Positions 27,905 to 37,402 are shown, counted from the first letter of the stretch. The stretch is DNA of 64,000 nucleotides from Halosimplex rubrum (GCF_013415885.1 NZ_CP058910.1:3286001-3350000), one strand, 5' to 3'. Program-made: numbers and translations. Notes: generated by a model not told the origin, from the letters alone.

Positions 27905-28388
27905 GTTACCACTGCCGCATCGAATGCGACACCCGGGAAGTAAATAAACATTAGCAATTATAATCAACATTAAAACAATACACAATAGAACAACATATAG
28001 TTTAGAAGTAACTATGGCCGCCACGGACTCGACGACCGCGTGAGTCGTCCGGATGCCGGGGGCGCAACGGGGAAGCGTCACTGAACCGGCCGACTGTAGT
28101 AGAATTTGAAAGACATCGCTCGGATGGCCGCACGTAATCGTGCGGTCGACCGTGCAAACGCTTTCAAATTCTACTATAGGTGACCATCGAGGTCAGTGCT
28201 CTTCTCGCCGAGTCAGTTGGTGGGTGTTTCGCTACCTCGTGTCACGGTGTCGCCCTCGCAACTCCGACGTGTAGTGTGGTAGGGTTAAGTCTTATTTCAA
28301 CCACATGTGTATACGAGTAGTCAATATAGTACTGTACCAACGGACGATCTGTCGGTGTCGGTGGCAGCCGTGGTTCGAGTCAAGTGGA
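27905..28388. other. AT-rich upstream region of the GH11 gene
   Basis: Unusually A/T-rich for this genome between 27940 and 28015. A minus-strand TGTTTATTTA at 27941-27950 is the likely TATA box, about 40 bases before the ATG. Further out lies the inverted repeat at 28097-28176. No gene seen. Confidence 0.5.
28097..28176. repeat. 16-bp perfect inverted repeat with an inner palindrome
   Basis: TAGTAGAATTTGAAAG at 28097-28112 is the exact reverse complement of 28161-28176. The 48-base interior holds a second palindrome, CCGCACG-taat-CGTGCGG, around 28129-28146. The whole is an 80-base element that could be a MITE-like remnant, a cruciform or a structured RNA. No transposase is nearby. Confidence 0.75.
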
Positions 28389-28600
28389 GAACGATGTACA
28401 GCGAAAGAGAACAATCCTTGCAAATAAAGAACGAAGTACAGTGACGGGAGAACGACGTATGGTGAAAGGAGAACGACGTGCGGCGAGATGAGATGGAGAG
28501 TTCGTAACGGGTAGAGAACGACGCGTGTGGAATGAAGAACGGTGCTAGTTAATGAACGATCGATACACTCCGAACGGGGAACGACGTACGGCGAGCGGAC
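28389..28600 (+). repeat. degenerate 20-22-bp tandem array related to 18896-19015
   Basis: GAACG-anchored units begin at 28389, 28409 (GAACA), 28429, 28450, 28471, 28516, 28537 and 28579, with weaker copies between. The best units read GAACGACGTAYGGYGAAAGG. One unit of the 18896 array (GAACGACGTATCAGAACAGT) is clearly related. It lies downstream of the GH4 stop and upstream of GH11. A minus-strand reading gives a repeated PYVVLxS-type peptide with no support as a protein. Confidence 0.7.
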
Positions 28601-28685
28601 AGCTCGGAGAGACGTAGCGGCGCGCGGGCCGAACCCGGCGGAGAGACGAGGCGGTCCGGCGGCGGAAGAACGAGCGACGCGCGGG

Positions 28686-30140
28686 TCAGGCGTCGAACGT
28701 GTCGGCCTTCGCGAGCACGTCCGATTCCTCGACGTTCCAGTCCTCGAGGTACTCGGTCTCGGCGGCGAACAGTTCGCCGAACAGGTCGCGGGACTCGTCG
28801 GGCGTGAGCGTCTGGACCTGGTCGTCGATCGAGAAGCCCTGGAACGCCAGGTCCACGTCGCCGGTTCGAGCGGCCTCGATGATCGTCTCGATGGTGTCGA
28901 CGTGGCCCTGGACCATGCTGCGGACGGGCCGCGGGAAGCCGCCGGCGTTGACCGGCTTGACCTGGTTGTCACGGACCACCGCGTTGGTCTCGACGACCGG
29001 CCCCTGCTCGATATCGGAGATCTGGCCGGAGTTAGGCAGGTTGACGTTGGTGACGTAGGGGCCCTCGCCGGTCAGGCCTTCGAGGATGTCGAGGAACTCC
29101 TCGCCGGAGGATTCGAGTTCGAACTCGCGCTCGCCCTCCATCCAGCCCTCGACGTTGGTGGTCTGCTTGGACTCGGCGGGGGTCCAGTGTTTCGCGCGGT
29201 AGTCGGCGTCGGTGCGGCGGACGCCCCAGTGGTTGAGCGAGTCCTGGCCGTCGGCGATGAACGAAGTCGCGTACTCGATGAGGTGGCGGTCACCGGCCGC
29301 GGGCAGGACGCCGAACCGCCGGAACAGCTCCCAGGTGACCTGCCAGTTGTCGCTGAAGACGCTGTCGTCCTTCAGGTCGTCGTAGGTGAAGCGCTTGCTC
29401 CCGCGTTCGCCGTCCTTCAGGTCGTGCAGCAGCGGCCACAGGTCGACGCCCTTGCAGCGGGCCTCGTCGACCCACGTGAAGTGGTTGATCCCCTTGACGT
29501 TCACCTCGACGTCGGCGCGCTCGGCGTCCATGCCCAGTTCCTCCTCGGCGAGCATCGCGAGGTGCCAGCGCGTCCCCAGCACCTCGTGACAGAGGCCCAG
29601 CGCGTTGATGTCGGGGTACTCGTCGTACAGCGCACGGGTGACGAAGTGGACGGGGTTGGTGTAGTTGAACACCCAGGCGTCGGGGCAGTTCTCGCGGATC
29701 GCGGCGGCGAACCGGCGGAACACGGGGATCGTCCGCATCGCCCGGAAGATACCCCCCGGGCCGATGGTGGCCGCGACCGCCCCGTAGATGCCGTACTCCT
29801 TCGGGATGCGCAGGTCGTGGACGAACGTGTCGCGGGGGTCGTACTGGGTCGAGAGGATGACCGCGTCGGCGCCCGCCAGCGCGTCGTCGAGGTCCTCGAC
29901 GGCCTCGTAGGACCACTCGGCGGTGGCGTCCTCGTCGTCCTGGACCCAGTTGCCGAACTCGGCGTTGGTCTCGGCGGCGTCCTGGTTGGTGTCGTAGAGG
30001 CGCACGTGGCCGTCGAACTCCGAGAGCGCCAGGTCCTGGATGAGGTTCGGGGCCCACTGGCGGCTGCCGCCGCCGATGTAGGCGATCTCGAGGTTATCCG
30101 AGTCTATCGGCTGCTCCGCGTGTGTCGCGTCGGGTGCCAT
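28686..30140 (-). CDS. GH4 NAD-dependent glycosidase, probable alpha-galacturonidase/alpha-glucuronidase type
   Basis: A 484-residue GH4 enzyme, which uses NAD+ and a divalent metal in an oxidation-elimination mechanism. The Rossmann start is IAYIGGGSRQWAPNLIQDLA, the metal-site motif is CHEV in INALGLCHEVLG, and NYTNPVHFVTRAL and KGINHFTWV follow. Within GH4, the residues after the catalytic Cys-His track specificity, and CHEV is, as I recall, the form seen in LplD-type alpha-galacturonidases. A uronide substrate fits this island. No signal peptide; cytoplasmic. TTAA at 30166-30169 lies 27 bases before the ATG, supporting the start. Confidence 0.88.
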   Translation of the reverse strand: MAPDATHAEQPIDSDNLEIAYIGGGSRQWAPNLIQDLALSEFDGHVRLYDTNQDAAETNAEFGNWVQDDEDATAEWSYEAVEDLDDALAGADAVILSTQYDPRDTFVHDLRIPKEYGIYGAVAATIGPGGIFRAMRTIPVFRRFAAAIRENCPDAWVFNYTNPVHFVTRALYDEYPDINALGLCHEVLGTRWHLAMLAEEELGMDAERADVEVNVKGINHFTWVDEARCKGVDLWPLLHDLKDGERGSKRFTYDDLKDDSVFSDNWQVTWELFRRFGVLPAAGDRHLIEYATSFIADGQDSLNHWGVRRTDADYRAKHWTPAESKQTTNVEGWMEGEREFELESSGEEFLDILEGLTGEGPYVTNVNLPNSGQISDIEQGPVVETNAVVRDNQVKPVNAGGFPRPVRSMVQGHVDTIETIIEAARTGDVDLAFQGFSIDDQVQTLTPDESRDLFGELFAAETEYLEDWNVEESDVLAKADTFDA

Positions 30141-30163
30141 CGACTGACGGTTCTCACGCCGAC

Positions 30164-30171
30164 GGTTAAGG
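30164..30171 (-). promoter_or_regulatory. TATA-like element of the GH4 gene
   Basis: The minus strand reads CCTTAACC, centred 27 bases before the ATG at 30140. Confidence 0.5.
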
Positions 30172-30251
30172 ACTGGGGTCGCGGAGAGCGAAGCCGACTC
30201 GCGAGCGAGCGCACGCGACCCGACCGACCCGGGACCGTGACGCGGAGGGCG

Positions 30252-32717
30252 CTACTCCCCGCCGACCGCGATGTCGTACGACTCGCCCGCCGAGGCGCGG
30301 AACTCGACGGTCCCGTCCGCTCGCGAGGGACCGTCCCCGTCCGCCCGCGTGAGTTCGACCGATTCGCCGTCGTCGGTCTCGACTGCCTCGATACCGGCGG
30401 CGGACGAGACCCGGCAGGTTCCGTCCTGCCCCGCACGGACCGTCGCCGCGTCGAGGCTCCCGTCGCTCCACGCGAGGTCGACCTCGAACCCACCGCGAGC
30501 CCGTAGCCCCGAGACGGACCCCTCTTCCCACGCCGCCGGCAGCGCCGGGAGCAGCCGAATCGTCCCGCCGTGGCTCCCGACGAGCGCCTCGGCGATCCCC
30601 GCGGTCCCGCCGAAGTTGCCGTCGATCTGGAAGGGCGGGTGCGAGTCGAGCAGCGAGTCGTAGGTCGAATCGGCGAGGAGTTTGTGGACGTGTTCGCCCA
30701 CGCCGTCGCCGTCCCCGAGGCGCGCGAACAGCGCGATCGTCCACGCGCAGGACCAGCCCGTGTGCCCACCGCCGTGGTCGAGGCGCCGCTCCAGCGACGC
30801 TCGAACCGCCTCGTCGGCCGTCTCACCGTCGAGCGCGAGACCGGCGCCACCGGGGTCGTCCCCGGTTTCGGTGTCGTGCAGCGCGTCCGCCGGGTAGTAG
30901 CCGACGAGGTGTGAGACGTGGCGATGCCCCGGGTTCACTTCCTCGTAGTCACGGAGCCACTCGCGGAGCGCACCGCCCTCGTCGACGCCCATCGGCGGGA
31001 GCCGCTCCAGCGCGTCGGCCAGTTCGGCCGCGAACTCGGCGTCCCGCTCCAGGGTCTCGGCGGCCTCGATGCAGTGGCCGAACAGATCGCGAGTGAGCTG
31101 GATGTCCATCGCCGGCATCACACAGGTGGTCGCCTCCTGGCCGTCGTCGGTGCGGTACTGGTTCTCCGGCGACGCCGAGGGCGCGGTGACGAGCCACCCC
31201 TCATCGGGATGTTCGACGAGGTAGTCCAGCAGGAACTCGGCCGCCTCGCGGAGGGTCGGGTAGATCCGTTCGAGGTCGCTCCGCTCGCCGGAGAAGGCGT
31301 ACCGTTCCCAGAGGTTCTGACAGAGCCAGGCGGCGCCCATCGGCCAGTGGCCCCAGTGGGCGTCGGCGGTCTGGGCGGTCGTGTGCCAGCGGTCGCTGTG
31401 GAGATGGGTGCAAAAGCCCTCGCAGCCGTACCGCTCGCGGGCCGTCTCGCGACCGGGCTCCCGGGCGTCGTCGACGAACTCGACGAGCGGGTCGGCGCAC
31501 TCCCGGAGGTTCGCCACCTCCGCGTGCCAGTAGTTCATCTCCAGGTTCACGTCCTGGGTGTAGTCGGAGTCCCACGGAGGGTGGAACTCCTCGTTCCAGA
31601 CCCCCTGGAGGTTGGCGGGCAGGGTACCGGGTCGCGACGAGCCCAGCAGGAGGTACCGACCGTACTGGAAGTACAGTTGCGTGAGGTGCGGGTCCCGCTC
31701 GCCCTCGCGCACGCGGTCGAGCCGTTCGTCGGTCGGCGCGTCGACGGCCTCGCCCAGGTCGAGGTCGACCCGGTCCATGTGTTCGCGGTGGTCGTCGACG
31801 TGGCGCTCGCGGAGGGCGGCGTAGTCGTCCTCGGCGACTCCGGCCAGGGCCTCGCGGCACTCCTCGCGGGGGTCGCCGTCCGGCGGCGCGACTCCGGCCG
31901 CGACGACCACCGTCACCGCGTCGGCGCCGGCGACGACGATTCCGTCTTCGTCCGGCTCGGACTCCGGATCGCCGTCGCCGACCCACGGCGCGTCCTCGTC
32001 GCCGGCCGCCGCGACCGTCCCGCCCTCGGCGCGGACCCGCGCTCGGCCCTCGAATCTGGACCCCCAGCCGCCGGGTTCGACGGTCTCGTCGTCGCCCGGG
32101 AGGTCGATCACCTGCCCGCGGAGGACGACGGTGTCCTCGACGACGGTCGTCCGCGCCGAGCGGTCGCGGTCCAGTCGGACCCGCGCGTCGAGGGCTCCGG
32201 GCTCGTCGGCCTCGATCCGAACCGCGAGCACGCCGTCCGGCGCGCTCGCGAAGCACTCGCGCTCGAAGCGCGTTCCGTCGATAGTGTACTCCGCCCGGGC
32301 GATCCCGCCGCGGAGGTCGAGGCTCCGCCGGTACTCGGCGGGGTGGTCGTGGCCGGGACAGTCGATCAGGAGGTCCCCGAGCGGCTGATACGGCGGAACT
32401 CCGGTGAGGTCGCCGACGAAGAACTCGTTGCACAGGCGCTGGGCGCGCTCGACTTCGCCGTCCCACAGGCACTCGCGCACGGCATCGAGGTCGTCGGGAC
32501 CCCCCGAAGCCGTCCGGTCGGCGTGGTCGCCGGCCCACAGGCGGTCGTCGTTGAGCGCCACGCGCTCGCGGGCGGGCCGACCGTGGACCATCCCGCCGAG
32601 GCGGCCGTTGCCGACCGGGAGGGCCTCGACCCACTCGCCCGCGGGCGCGTCGTACCACAGCCGGTCGTCGCGGGTCGGTCCGTCGCGGGCCGGCCGGACG
32701 GAGGTCTCGCCCGACAT
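30252..32717 (-). CDS. GH95 alpha-L-fucosidase/alpha-L-galactosidase family
   Basis: An 821-residue inverting glycosidase. The N-terminal beta domain has [20 protein letters not shown] and LNDDRLWAG, both typical of GH95. The (alpha/alpha)6 barrel has [20 protein letters not shown], the NxN-like base-activating segment [14 protein letters not shown], the acid region PSASPENQY, and the catalytic Asp region [20 protein letters not shown]. Plant xyloglucan and some xylans carry L-fucose or L-galactose, so it probably trims imported oligosaccharides. It starts three bases after the stop of the hydroxypyruvate-isomerase-like gene and is translated from the same message. No signal peptide. Confidence 0.92.
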   Translation of the reverse strand: MSGETSVRPARDGPTRDDRLWYDAPAGEWVEALPVGNGRLGGMVHGRPARERVALNDDRLWAGDHADRTASGGPDDLDAVRECLWDGEVERAQRLCNEFFVGDLTGVPPYQPLGDLLIDCPGHDHPAEYRRSLDLRGGIARAEYTIDGTRFERECFASAPDGVLAVRIEADEPGALDARVRLDRDRSARTTVVEDTVVLRGQVIDLPGDDETVEPGGWGSRFEGRARVRAEGGTVAAAGDEDAPWVGDGDPESEPDEDGIVVAGADAVTVVVAAGVAPPDGDPREECREALAGVAEDDYAALRERHVDDHREHMDRVDLDLGEAVDAPTDERLDRVREGERDPHLTQLYFQYGRYLLLGSSRPGTLPANLQGVWNEEFHPPWDSDYTQDVNLEMNYWHAEVANLRECADPLVEFVDDAREPGRETARERYGCEGFCTHLHSDRWHTTAQTADAHWGHWPMGAAWLCQNLWERYAFSGERSDLERIYPTLREAAEFLLDYLVEHPDEGWLVTAPSASPENQYRTDDGQEATTCVMPAMDIQLTRDLFGHCIEAAETLERDAEFAAELADALERLPPMGVDEGGALREWLRDYEEVNPGHRHVSHLVGYYPADALHDTETGDDPGGAGLALDGETADEAVRASLERRLDHGGGHTGWSCAWTIALFARLGDGDGVGEHVHKLLADSTYDSLLDSHPPFQIDGNFGGTAGIAEALVGSHGGTIRLLPALPAAWEEGSVSGLRARGGFEVDLAWSDGSLDAATVRAGQDGTCRVSSAAGIEAVETDDGESVELTRADGDGPSRADGTVEFRASAGESYDIAVGGE

Positions 32718-32720
32718 CCG

Positions 32721-33518
32721 TCAGTCCAGCTCCAGCGTGCCGCGGATCCCTTCGGCCATACTGGTCCCCTCGCTGGTCGCGAAGAACTCCAGGCCGACGT
32801 AGCCGTCGTAGCCCGCCCCGTCGAGCGCGTCGAAGACGTTGGCGTAGGCCATCTCGCCGCTCCCGGGTTCGAGCCGACCGGGGTTGTCGGCGACGTGGAC
32901 GTGGCCGACCTGGTCGACGTTCCCGGTCAGGTTCCGGATCACGTCGCCCTCGGTGATCTGCTGGTGGTAGGCGTCGAACAGTACGTTCACGCGGTCGCTC
33001 CCGACCGACCGAGTGATGTCGAACGCCTCGCGGGAGGAGGCGAGGAAGTAGCCGGGGTGGTCGACGACGGTGTTGAGCGGCTCGATGACGACGGTGACGC
33101 CCGCGTCCTCGGCGGTGGGCGCCACGTCCGCGAGGACGCGTTCGAGCGCCCGGCGCTGGGTGTCGCGTGCGAATCCGCCCTGATCGGGGCCGACGGTGAC
33201 GATCAGGCAGTCGGCGCCGACCTCGGCGGCGGCGTCGAGCGACCGTTCGATATCGCCGACGACCGTCTCACGGTCGTAGGGGTTGACCGCCGCGGGGGCG
33301 TCGCGGTCGTCGATGTTCGACCCGGCGCCCGCGGCGAGGATCCCGGCGATCTCGACGCCGTGCTCGTCGGCGGCGGCGCGGACGGCGTCGCGGTCGGCGC
33401 TCTCCCAGTCGAAGAACTCGACGGCGTCGACGCCCAGGCCGGCGGCCCGTTCGATCCCGTCGGCGACCGTCTCGCCGTCGTCGGCGACGATCCCGGCGTT
33501 GGCGGCGAACTCGACCAT
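32721..33518 (-). CDS. hydroxypyruvate isomerase-like TIM-barrel sugar isomerase
   Basis: A 265-residue protein of the xylose-isomerase-like TIM-barrel superfamily. The Hyi-type metal and substrate blocks are clear: VVIEPLNTVVDHPGYFL, NVLFDAYHQQITEGDVIRNL, HVHVADNPGRLEPGSGEM and GYDGYVGLEF. Hyi interconverts hydroxypyruvate and tartronate semialdehyde, but close homologues act on several keto sugars, so the substrate here is open. It is the first gene of a pair with GH95 and is divergent from uxuA, with 221 bases between the starts, which suggests shared control. Confidence 0.85.
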   Translation of the reverse strand: MVEFAANAGIVADDGETVADGIERAAGLGVDAVEFFDWESADRDAVRAAADEHGVEIAGILAAGAGSNIDDRDAPAAVNPYDRETVVGDIERSLDAAAEVGADCLIVTVGPDQGGFARDTQRRALERVLADVAPTAEDAGVTVVIEPLNTVVDHPGYFLASSREAFDITRSVGSDRVNVLFDAYHQQITEGDVIRNLTGNVDQVGHVHVADNPGRLEPGSGEMAYANVFDALDGAGYDGYVGLEFFATSEGTSMAEGIRGTLELD

Positions 33519-33710
33519 CAGGCGGTCACCGCCTGTCGGGAGGCGACCACGGGCGCGGCGGGAGCGGTGGCTGTGGCGCGGTATCGGGCGGTCGACCGGT
33601 GGTGCGGGCGCGTGGGTCGCGCGGCGGCGTCTGGCATAGCCCGAGCAAGCGTCGGGTGGCTCTTGAAACCACGCCTCGCGGCGGTCCGGTCCGGGACTCG
33701 GGTGACGACA

Positions 33711-33717
33711 TTTATAA
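33711..33717 (+). promoter_or_regulatory. TATA box of uxuA
   Basis: TTTATAA centred 26 bases before the ATG at 33740. This identifies a leaderless start and rules out the upstream in-frame codons. An ACCGAGTG half-site (33716-33723) overlaps its downstream edge. Confidence 0.7.
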
Positions 33718-33739
33718 CCGAGTGTCCGGTACGGGGTGT

Positions 33740-34825
33740 ATGGCGACCGACAGCGACGAGCCGAGTTCGTTCGAGGACCTGCCGATGCGGGTCGGCGCGG
33801 GCCAGTTCATGGACCCGGCGCCCGAACGTCTGCGCTACATCAAACAGCTCGGTGCCGACGACATACTGCTGAACATGTATCAGGTCGACGAGCCGGACTA
33901 CGAACACATGCCCGACGACGAGCGGGTGCCCCTGACCGGCGACGGCGAGTGGTCCGCGGAGAACCTCCGCGAACTCCGCGAGCGCGTCGAGGCCGAGGGC
34001 ATGCGACTCAACGCGATCGAGAACGTCCCCGTCTCGTTCTACCAGGACATCATGCTGGACGGGCCCGAGCGCGACGAGCAGATGGAGAAGATGAAGCGGA
34101 CGGTCCGCAACATGGGCGAGGCGGGCATCCCGATCTTCGGGTATCACTGGGCGCCCGCGGGCGTCTGGCGAACCGGCTGGACGACCACACGCGGCGGCGC
34201 CGAGGTCTCCGTCTTCGACGCCGAGGAAGCCGATATCGACGAGCTCACCCACGACCGGGAGTACACCGAGGCGGAGCTGTGGGACAACTACGAGTCCTTC
34301 CTCGACGAGATCCTCCCCGTCGCCGAGGAGGCGGGCGTGAAGCTGTGTCTGCACCCGAGCGACCCGCCGATGGAGAAACTCGGCGGCGTCCCGCAGCTGT
34401 TCCGCAACTTCGAGAACTTCAAGCGGGCGATGAACTACCGCGACACCGACCACCACGGGCTCGAACTCTGTCTTGGCTGCTGGTCGGAGATGGGCGAGCC
34501 GCTCGACGAAGTCGTCCGCTACTTCGGCGAGCGCGACGAGATCTTCTACGTCCACTTCCGCGACGTCTCGGGGACCGTCCCGAACTTCTCCGAGGACTTC
34601 GTCGACGAGGGCAACTTCGACGAGTACGAGCTCCTCTCGCTGCTCGACGAGGTCGGCTTCTCGGGCATGATGATCCCCGACCACACCCCTCACCTGGAGG
34701 GCGACACCGACTGGGAACACCGCGGTCGCGCCTATACCGTCGGCTACCTCCGCGGGATGCTGAGGGCGATGCGCGCCGAGAAAGCGGCCCGCGACGCCGG
34801 CGTCGAAGCCGTCGCCCAGGACTGA
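33740..34825 (+). CDS. uxuA: mannonate dehydratase (UxuA family)
   Basis: A 361-residue TIM-barrel enzyme dehydrating D-mannonate to 2-keto-3-deoxygluconate, the last committed step of glucuronate breakdown. Family blocks: MRVGAGQFMDPAPERLRYIK, NAIENVPVSFYQDIMLDGP, IPIFGYHWAPAGVWRTGW, KLCLHPSDPPMEKLGGVPQL, LCLGCWSEMG and IFYVHFRDVSGTVPNF, with HTPHLEGD near the C-terminus. The His and Cys of CLHPSD and the later Cys and His are the expected metal ligands. The start follows the TATA box at 33711. Its upstream partner uxaC is 2.7 kb away on the same strand; no uxuB is recognisable. Confidence 0.93.
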   Translation: MATDSDEPSSFEDLPMRVGAGQFMDPAPERLRYIKQLGADDILLNMYQVDEPDYEHMPDDERVPLTGDGEWSAENLRELRERVEAEGMRLNAIENVPVSFYQDIMLDGPERDEQMEKMKRTVRNMGEAGIPIFGYHWAPAGVWRTGWTTTRGGAEVSVFDAEEADIDELTHDREYTEAELWDNYESFLDEILPVAEEAGVKLCLHPSDPPMEKLGGVPQLFRNFENFKRAMNYRDTDHHGLELCLGCWSEMGEPLDEVVRYFGERDEIFYVHFRDVSGTVPNFSEDFVDEGNFDEYELLSLLDEVGFSGMMIPDHTPHLEGDTDWEHRGRAYTVGYLRGMLRAMRAEKAARDAGVEAVAQD

Positions 34826-35213
34826 ACCGAGTGCGCTCTTCTCCGTCGCCCGAGTCACAGCCGTCACTCCGAGCCGCGACCCCGTCCCGACCCGTCGCAG
34901 TCGCCGGGCGGTCGCGCGCCTCCAGCGGTCGCTTCGAGCCGGGAAACGACCGCCAGCGTCCGTCACGTTTCTGTTACTCGACCGTCACGTGGTCGATCTC
35001 CACGATTCATTCCAGCATCGGTGGAACGGTAGCAGCACCAACGATCGTTATATACAGTCCCGGTACAGGCGGTGGTAGGTCGCCGCAGAGCTTCGCATGC
35101 GTGCTAATAACACACCAATTGACCGAGGTCGGAATACAGGTATACAACTGTAATGAGAGGGGGCCCATTCCAACATCAGTAGATTTTACCACTGGCGAAT
35201 CGTACGGAGTGAT
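34826..35213. other. intergenic region between uxuA and the IclR gene
   Basis: The second half is noticeably A/T-richer than the genes. It contains TTCCA-gcatcgg-TGGAA (about 35010-35026), TACAG-gtatacaa-CTGTA (35135-35152) and, at 35183-35190, ATTTTACC, which is the right distance before the IclR ATG to be its TATA box. The two small inverted repeats are candidate regulator sites. No gene seen. Confidence 0.45.
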
Positions 35214-35987
35214 ATGGGAATCACCGAACCGGGCGCGGGCGACGGCGCGATCGGGGCCGTCGAGCGGGCCTTCGCGGTCGTCGGCGTCATGCGCGAGCGG
35301 GGGACCGTGCGGATCGACGACGTGGCGACGGCGCTGGACATCCCCACGAGCACGGCGCATTCCCACCTCGCGACGCTCGAATCCGTGGGGTACGTCGTTC
35401 AGAGTGAGGACGGCTACCGGCTGAGCTGTCGGTTCCTGCGCGACGGCGTCGCGGTCAGGCAGCGCCGGAACGTCTTCCGCGCGACCAGGGCCGAGATCGA
35501 CGCGCTCGCCGAATCCACCGGCGAAGTCGCCAACCTCGGGATGGAGGAGAACGGCCAGCGGGTCATCCTCTATCAGGCCGAGGGGACGGAGGCGGTCTAC
35601 GACAACGCGCCGATCGGCGAGCACACGGAGATGCACTGGACGGCCCTCGGCAAGGCCGTCCTCGCGCACCTCCCCGCCGACTACGTCGACGAGGTCGTCG
35701 ACACCTACGGACTGCCGCGAGCGACCCGACACACGATCACCGACCGCGACCGGCTGGACCGCGAACTCGCCCGGATCGAGGACCGCGGCTACGCCATCGA
35801 GGACGAGGAGCGCCGCGAGGGGATCCGCTCCGTCGCCTCGCCCGTCGTCGTCGACGAGCGCGTGGTCGGCTCCATCTCGGTCTCCGGCCCGAAAGAACGG
35901 CTCGACGACGAGCGGATCGAGGACGCGATCCTGCCGGAACTCCGCAACACCGTCAACGTCGTCGAAGTGAAGTACGCCTACGAGTGA
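35214..35987 (+). CDS. IclR-family transcriptional regulator
   Basis: A 257-residue regulator. The N-terminal winged helix (about residues 12-75) has GAVERAFAVVGVMRERGTVR, DVATALDIPTSTAHSHLATL and YVVQSEDGYRLS. The C-terminal effector domain has LGKAVLAHLPADYV, the GYAIEDEERREGIRSVASPV signature and VGSISVSGP. IclR proteins in haloarchaea regulate sugar acid and pentose pathways, as with the xylose/arabinose regulator of Haloferax. Its position behind uxuA, with the Hyi-GH95 pair divergent, suggests it controls this sub-cluster. It is a paralogue of the regulator at 54538-55302. Confidence 0.92.
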   Translation: MGITEPGAGDGAIGAVERAFAVVGVMRERGTVRIDDVATALDIPTSTAHSHLATLESVGYVVQSEDGYRLSCRFLRDGVAVRQRRNVFRATRAEIDALAESTGEVANLGMEENGQRVILYQAEGTEAVYDNAPIGEHTEMHWTALGKAVLAHLPADYVDEVVDTYGLPRATRHTITDRDRLDRELARIEDRGYAIEDEERREGIRSVASPVVVDERVVGSISVSGPKERLDDERIEDAILPELRNTVNVVEVKYAYE

Positions 35988-36042
35988 GGCCGGGACGAGG
36001 GCCACCCCGTAGACGGTGGCGGTCCGGAACGGGACGCGCTCC

Positions 36043-37125
36043 CTACTCCCCGTCGAAGTGCGGGATGATCGTCTCCTCGTAGTGGGCCACCGTCTCCTCG
36101 AAGTCGCCGACCGGGATGAGGACGACGTTGTCCAGCCCTGCCTCGACCCAGCGTTCGAGGTCCGCGATGGCCTCTTCGGGCGTCCCGGAGACCGTCACCG
36201 CGTCGACGGCCTCGTCGGGAATCTTCTCCGCGGCGTTCAGGAGTCGCTCCTCCTGCTCCTCGTCGAAGGCCATCTCGAACATGATCGGCGTCTCGTCGGC
36301 GATGTCCTCGTACCCCATCTTCGCCAGCAGCGGCGGCCGCAGCGCGAGACTCGTTCGGTTGCGCTCGACGGCCGCCTCGCGGGCCGCGTCGCCGTCTTCC
36401 GAGACCGTGGTCGGGATCATGACCGCGCGGTCGATGTCGTCGGGGTCACGGCCGCGGTCCTCGGCCACGTTGAGGACGCGCTGGAGGTCTTCCTCGTACT
36501 GCTCGGGCGCGTGGATCCACGGGAACCACCCGTCACCGAGCGCGCCGGTGAACCCGCGCATGCTCGGGCCGTACCCGCCGACCCACATCGGCGGCCGCGG
36601 CTCCTGGACGGGTTTCAGTCCCATGTGCGCGTCCGCCAGCTGGTAGAACTCTCCGTCGAAGTCGACGGGGTCGTCCGCCTCGGAGGCCCACAGCCGGTCG
36701 ATCATCTTGAACGCCTCCGAGAACCGTCCGAACGGGTCCGACCAGTCGACGTCCTCGATGGGCGTGAAGTTGAACGCCTCGCCGGCGCCGATTCCCAGCC
36801 CGAACCGCCCGTCGGTCATCTGGTCCAGGGTCGTCCCGATGTGCGCGAGCTCCGTGGGGTGGCGCCGCACCGAGTCGGTGACGCCGGGCATCAGCATCGC
36901 TTCGTCGGTGTGCTGGGCGATAGCGCCGAGGACGGTGAACGCCTCCCAGGGCGGGTCGACGAGGAACTCCTCCGACCCCGTCGGGTGGAAGAGGTGGTCC
37001 GGGACGGTGATGATGTCGAAGCCCGCCTCCTCCGCGCGGACCGCGTCCTCGATGGTTCCCTGCACGTCGCCGTAGGTCACGACCTGGCACCCGAAGTTCA
37101 GGTCTTCCGGATCTCTGTCGCTCAT
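36043..37125 (-). CDS. LLM-class (F420-type) oxidoreductase
   Basis: A 360-residue luciferase-like TIM-barrel oxidoreductase. Family blocks: AEEAGFDIITVPDHLFHP, RHPTELAHIGTTLDQMTDGR, FGLGIGAGEAFNF, RPPMWVGGYGPSMRGFTG and a C-terminal GTPEEAIADLERWVEAGLDN. Archaeal members generally use coenzyme F420; the family includes F420-dependent glucose-6-phosphate dehydrogenase. The substrate is unknown, but it is divergent from uxaC, and a sugar or uronate oxidoreductase role is plausible. The minus-strand TATA at 37149-37156 supports the ATG at 37125. Confidence 0.85.
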   Translation of the reverse strand: MSDRDPEDLNFGCQVVTYGDVQGTIEDAVRAEEAGFDIITVPDHLFHPTGSEEFLVDPPWEAFTVLGAIAQHTDEAMLMPGVTDSVRRHPTELAHIGTTLDQMTDGRFGLGIGAGEAFNFTPIEDVDWSDPFGRFSEAFKMIDRLWASEADDPVDFDGEFYQLADAHMGLKPVQEPRPPMWVGGYGPSMRGFTGALGDGWFPWIHAPEQYEEDLQRVLNVAEDRGRDPDDIDRAVMIPTTVSEDGDAAREAAVERNRTSLALRPPLLAKMGYEDIADETPIMFEMAFDEEQEERLLNAAEKIPDEAVDAVTVSGTPEEAIADLERWVEAGLDNVVLIPVGDFEETVAHYEETIIPHFDGE

Positions 37126-37262
37126 ACTCGGGGCGTCGGCCGATCACAGTAAATAGTTGATCCTTTCGCGAGCGGTGAACCGTGCTCGTTCGCTCGCCGG
37201 ACGGTCAGTACAGGTGATAGGCTGATCAGTAGCATTCGCGCGAGCGGAGCGAGCGCGATTCA

Positions 37263-37402
37263 CTGAATCCGAGCAGAGCGAGGATTCAGCCTTTTTCCCC
37301 AAGTTTTTGCAGTGGCGAGGGACCTCCGGTCCCTCGGACCATGCGAACGGCGCGTGGCGCCGTGAGCAGACGGAGGATTCCCGCAGCGGCGCGAAGCGCC
37401 GC
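37263..37402. repeat. four consecutive perfect stem-loops
   Basis: CTGAATCC...GGATTCAG (11-base loop, then C and five T); CGAGGGACC-tcc-GGTCCCTCG; ACGGCGC-gtg-GCGCCGT; GCGGCGC-gaa-GCGCCGC, the last with partly paired flanks (CGGAG/CTCCG). Haloarchaeal spacers often carry such short palindromes, but four in 140 bases is dense. Confidence 0.7.

Noticed and set aside
28097..28176. Complete insertion sequence
   Set aside because: Only 80 bases, no transposase; retained as an inverted repeat only.
30918..33872. 984-residue plus-strand open frame opposite GH95 and the isomerase
   Set aside because: Antisense shadow caused by high G+C; both minus-strand genes carry full family motifs.
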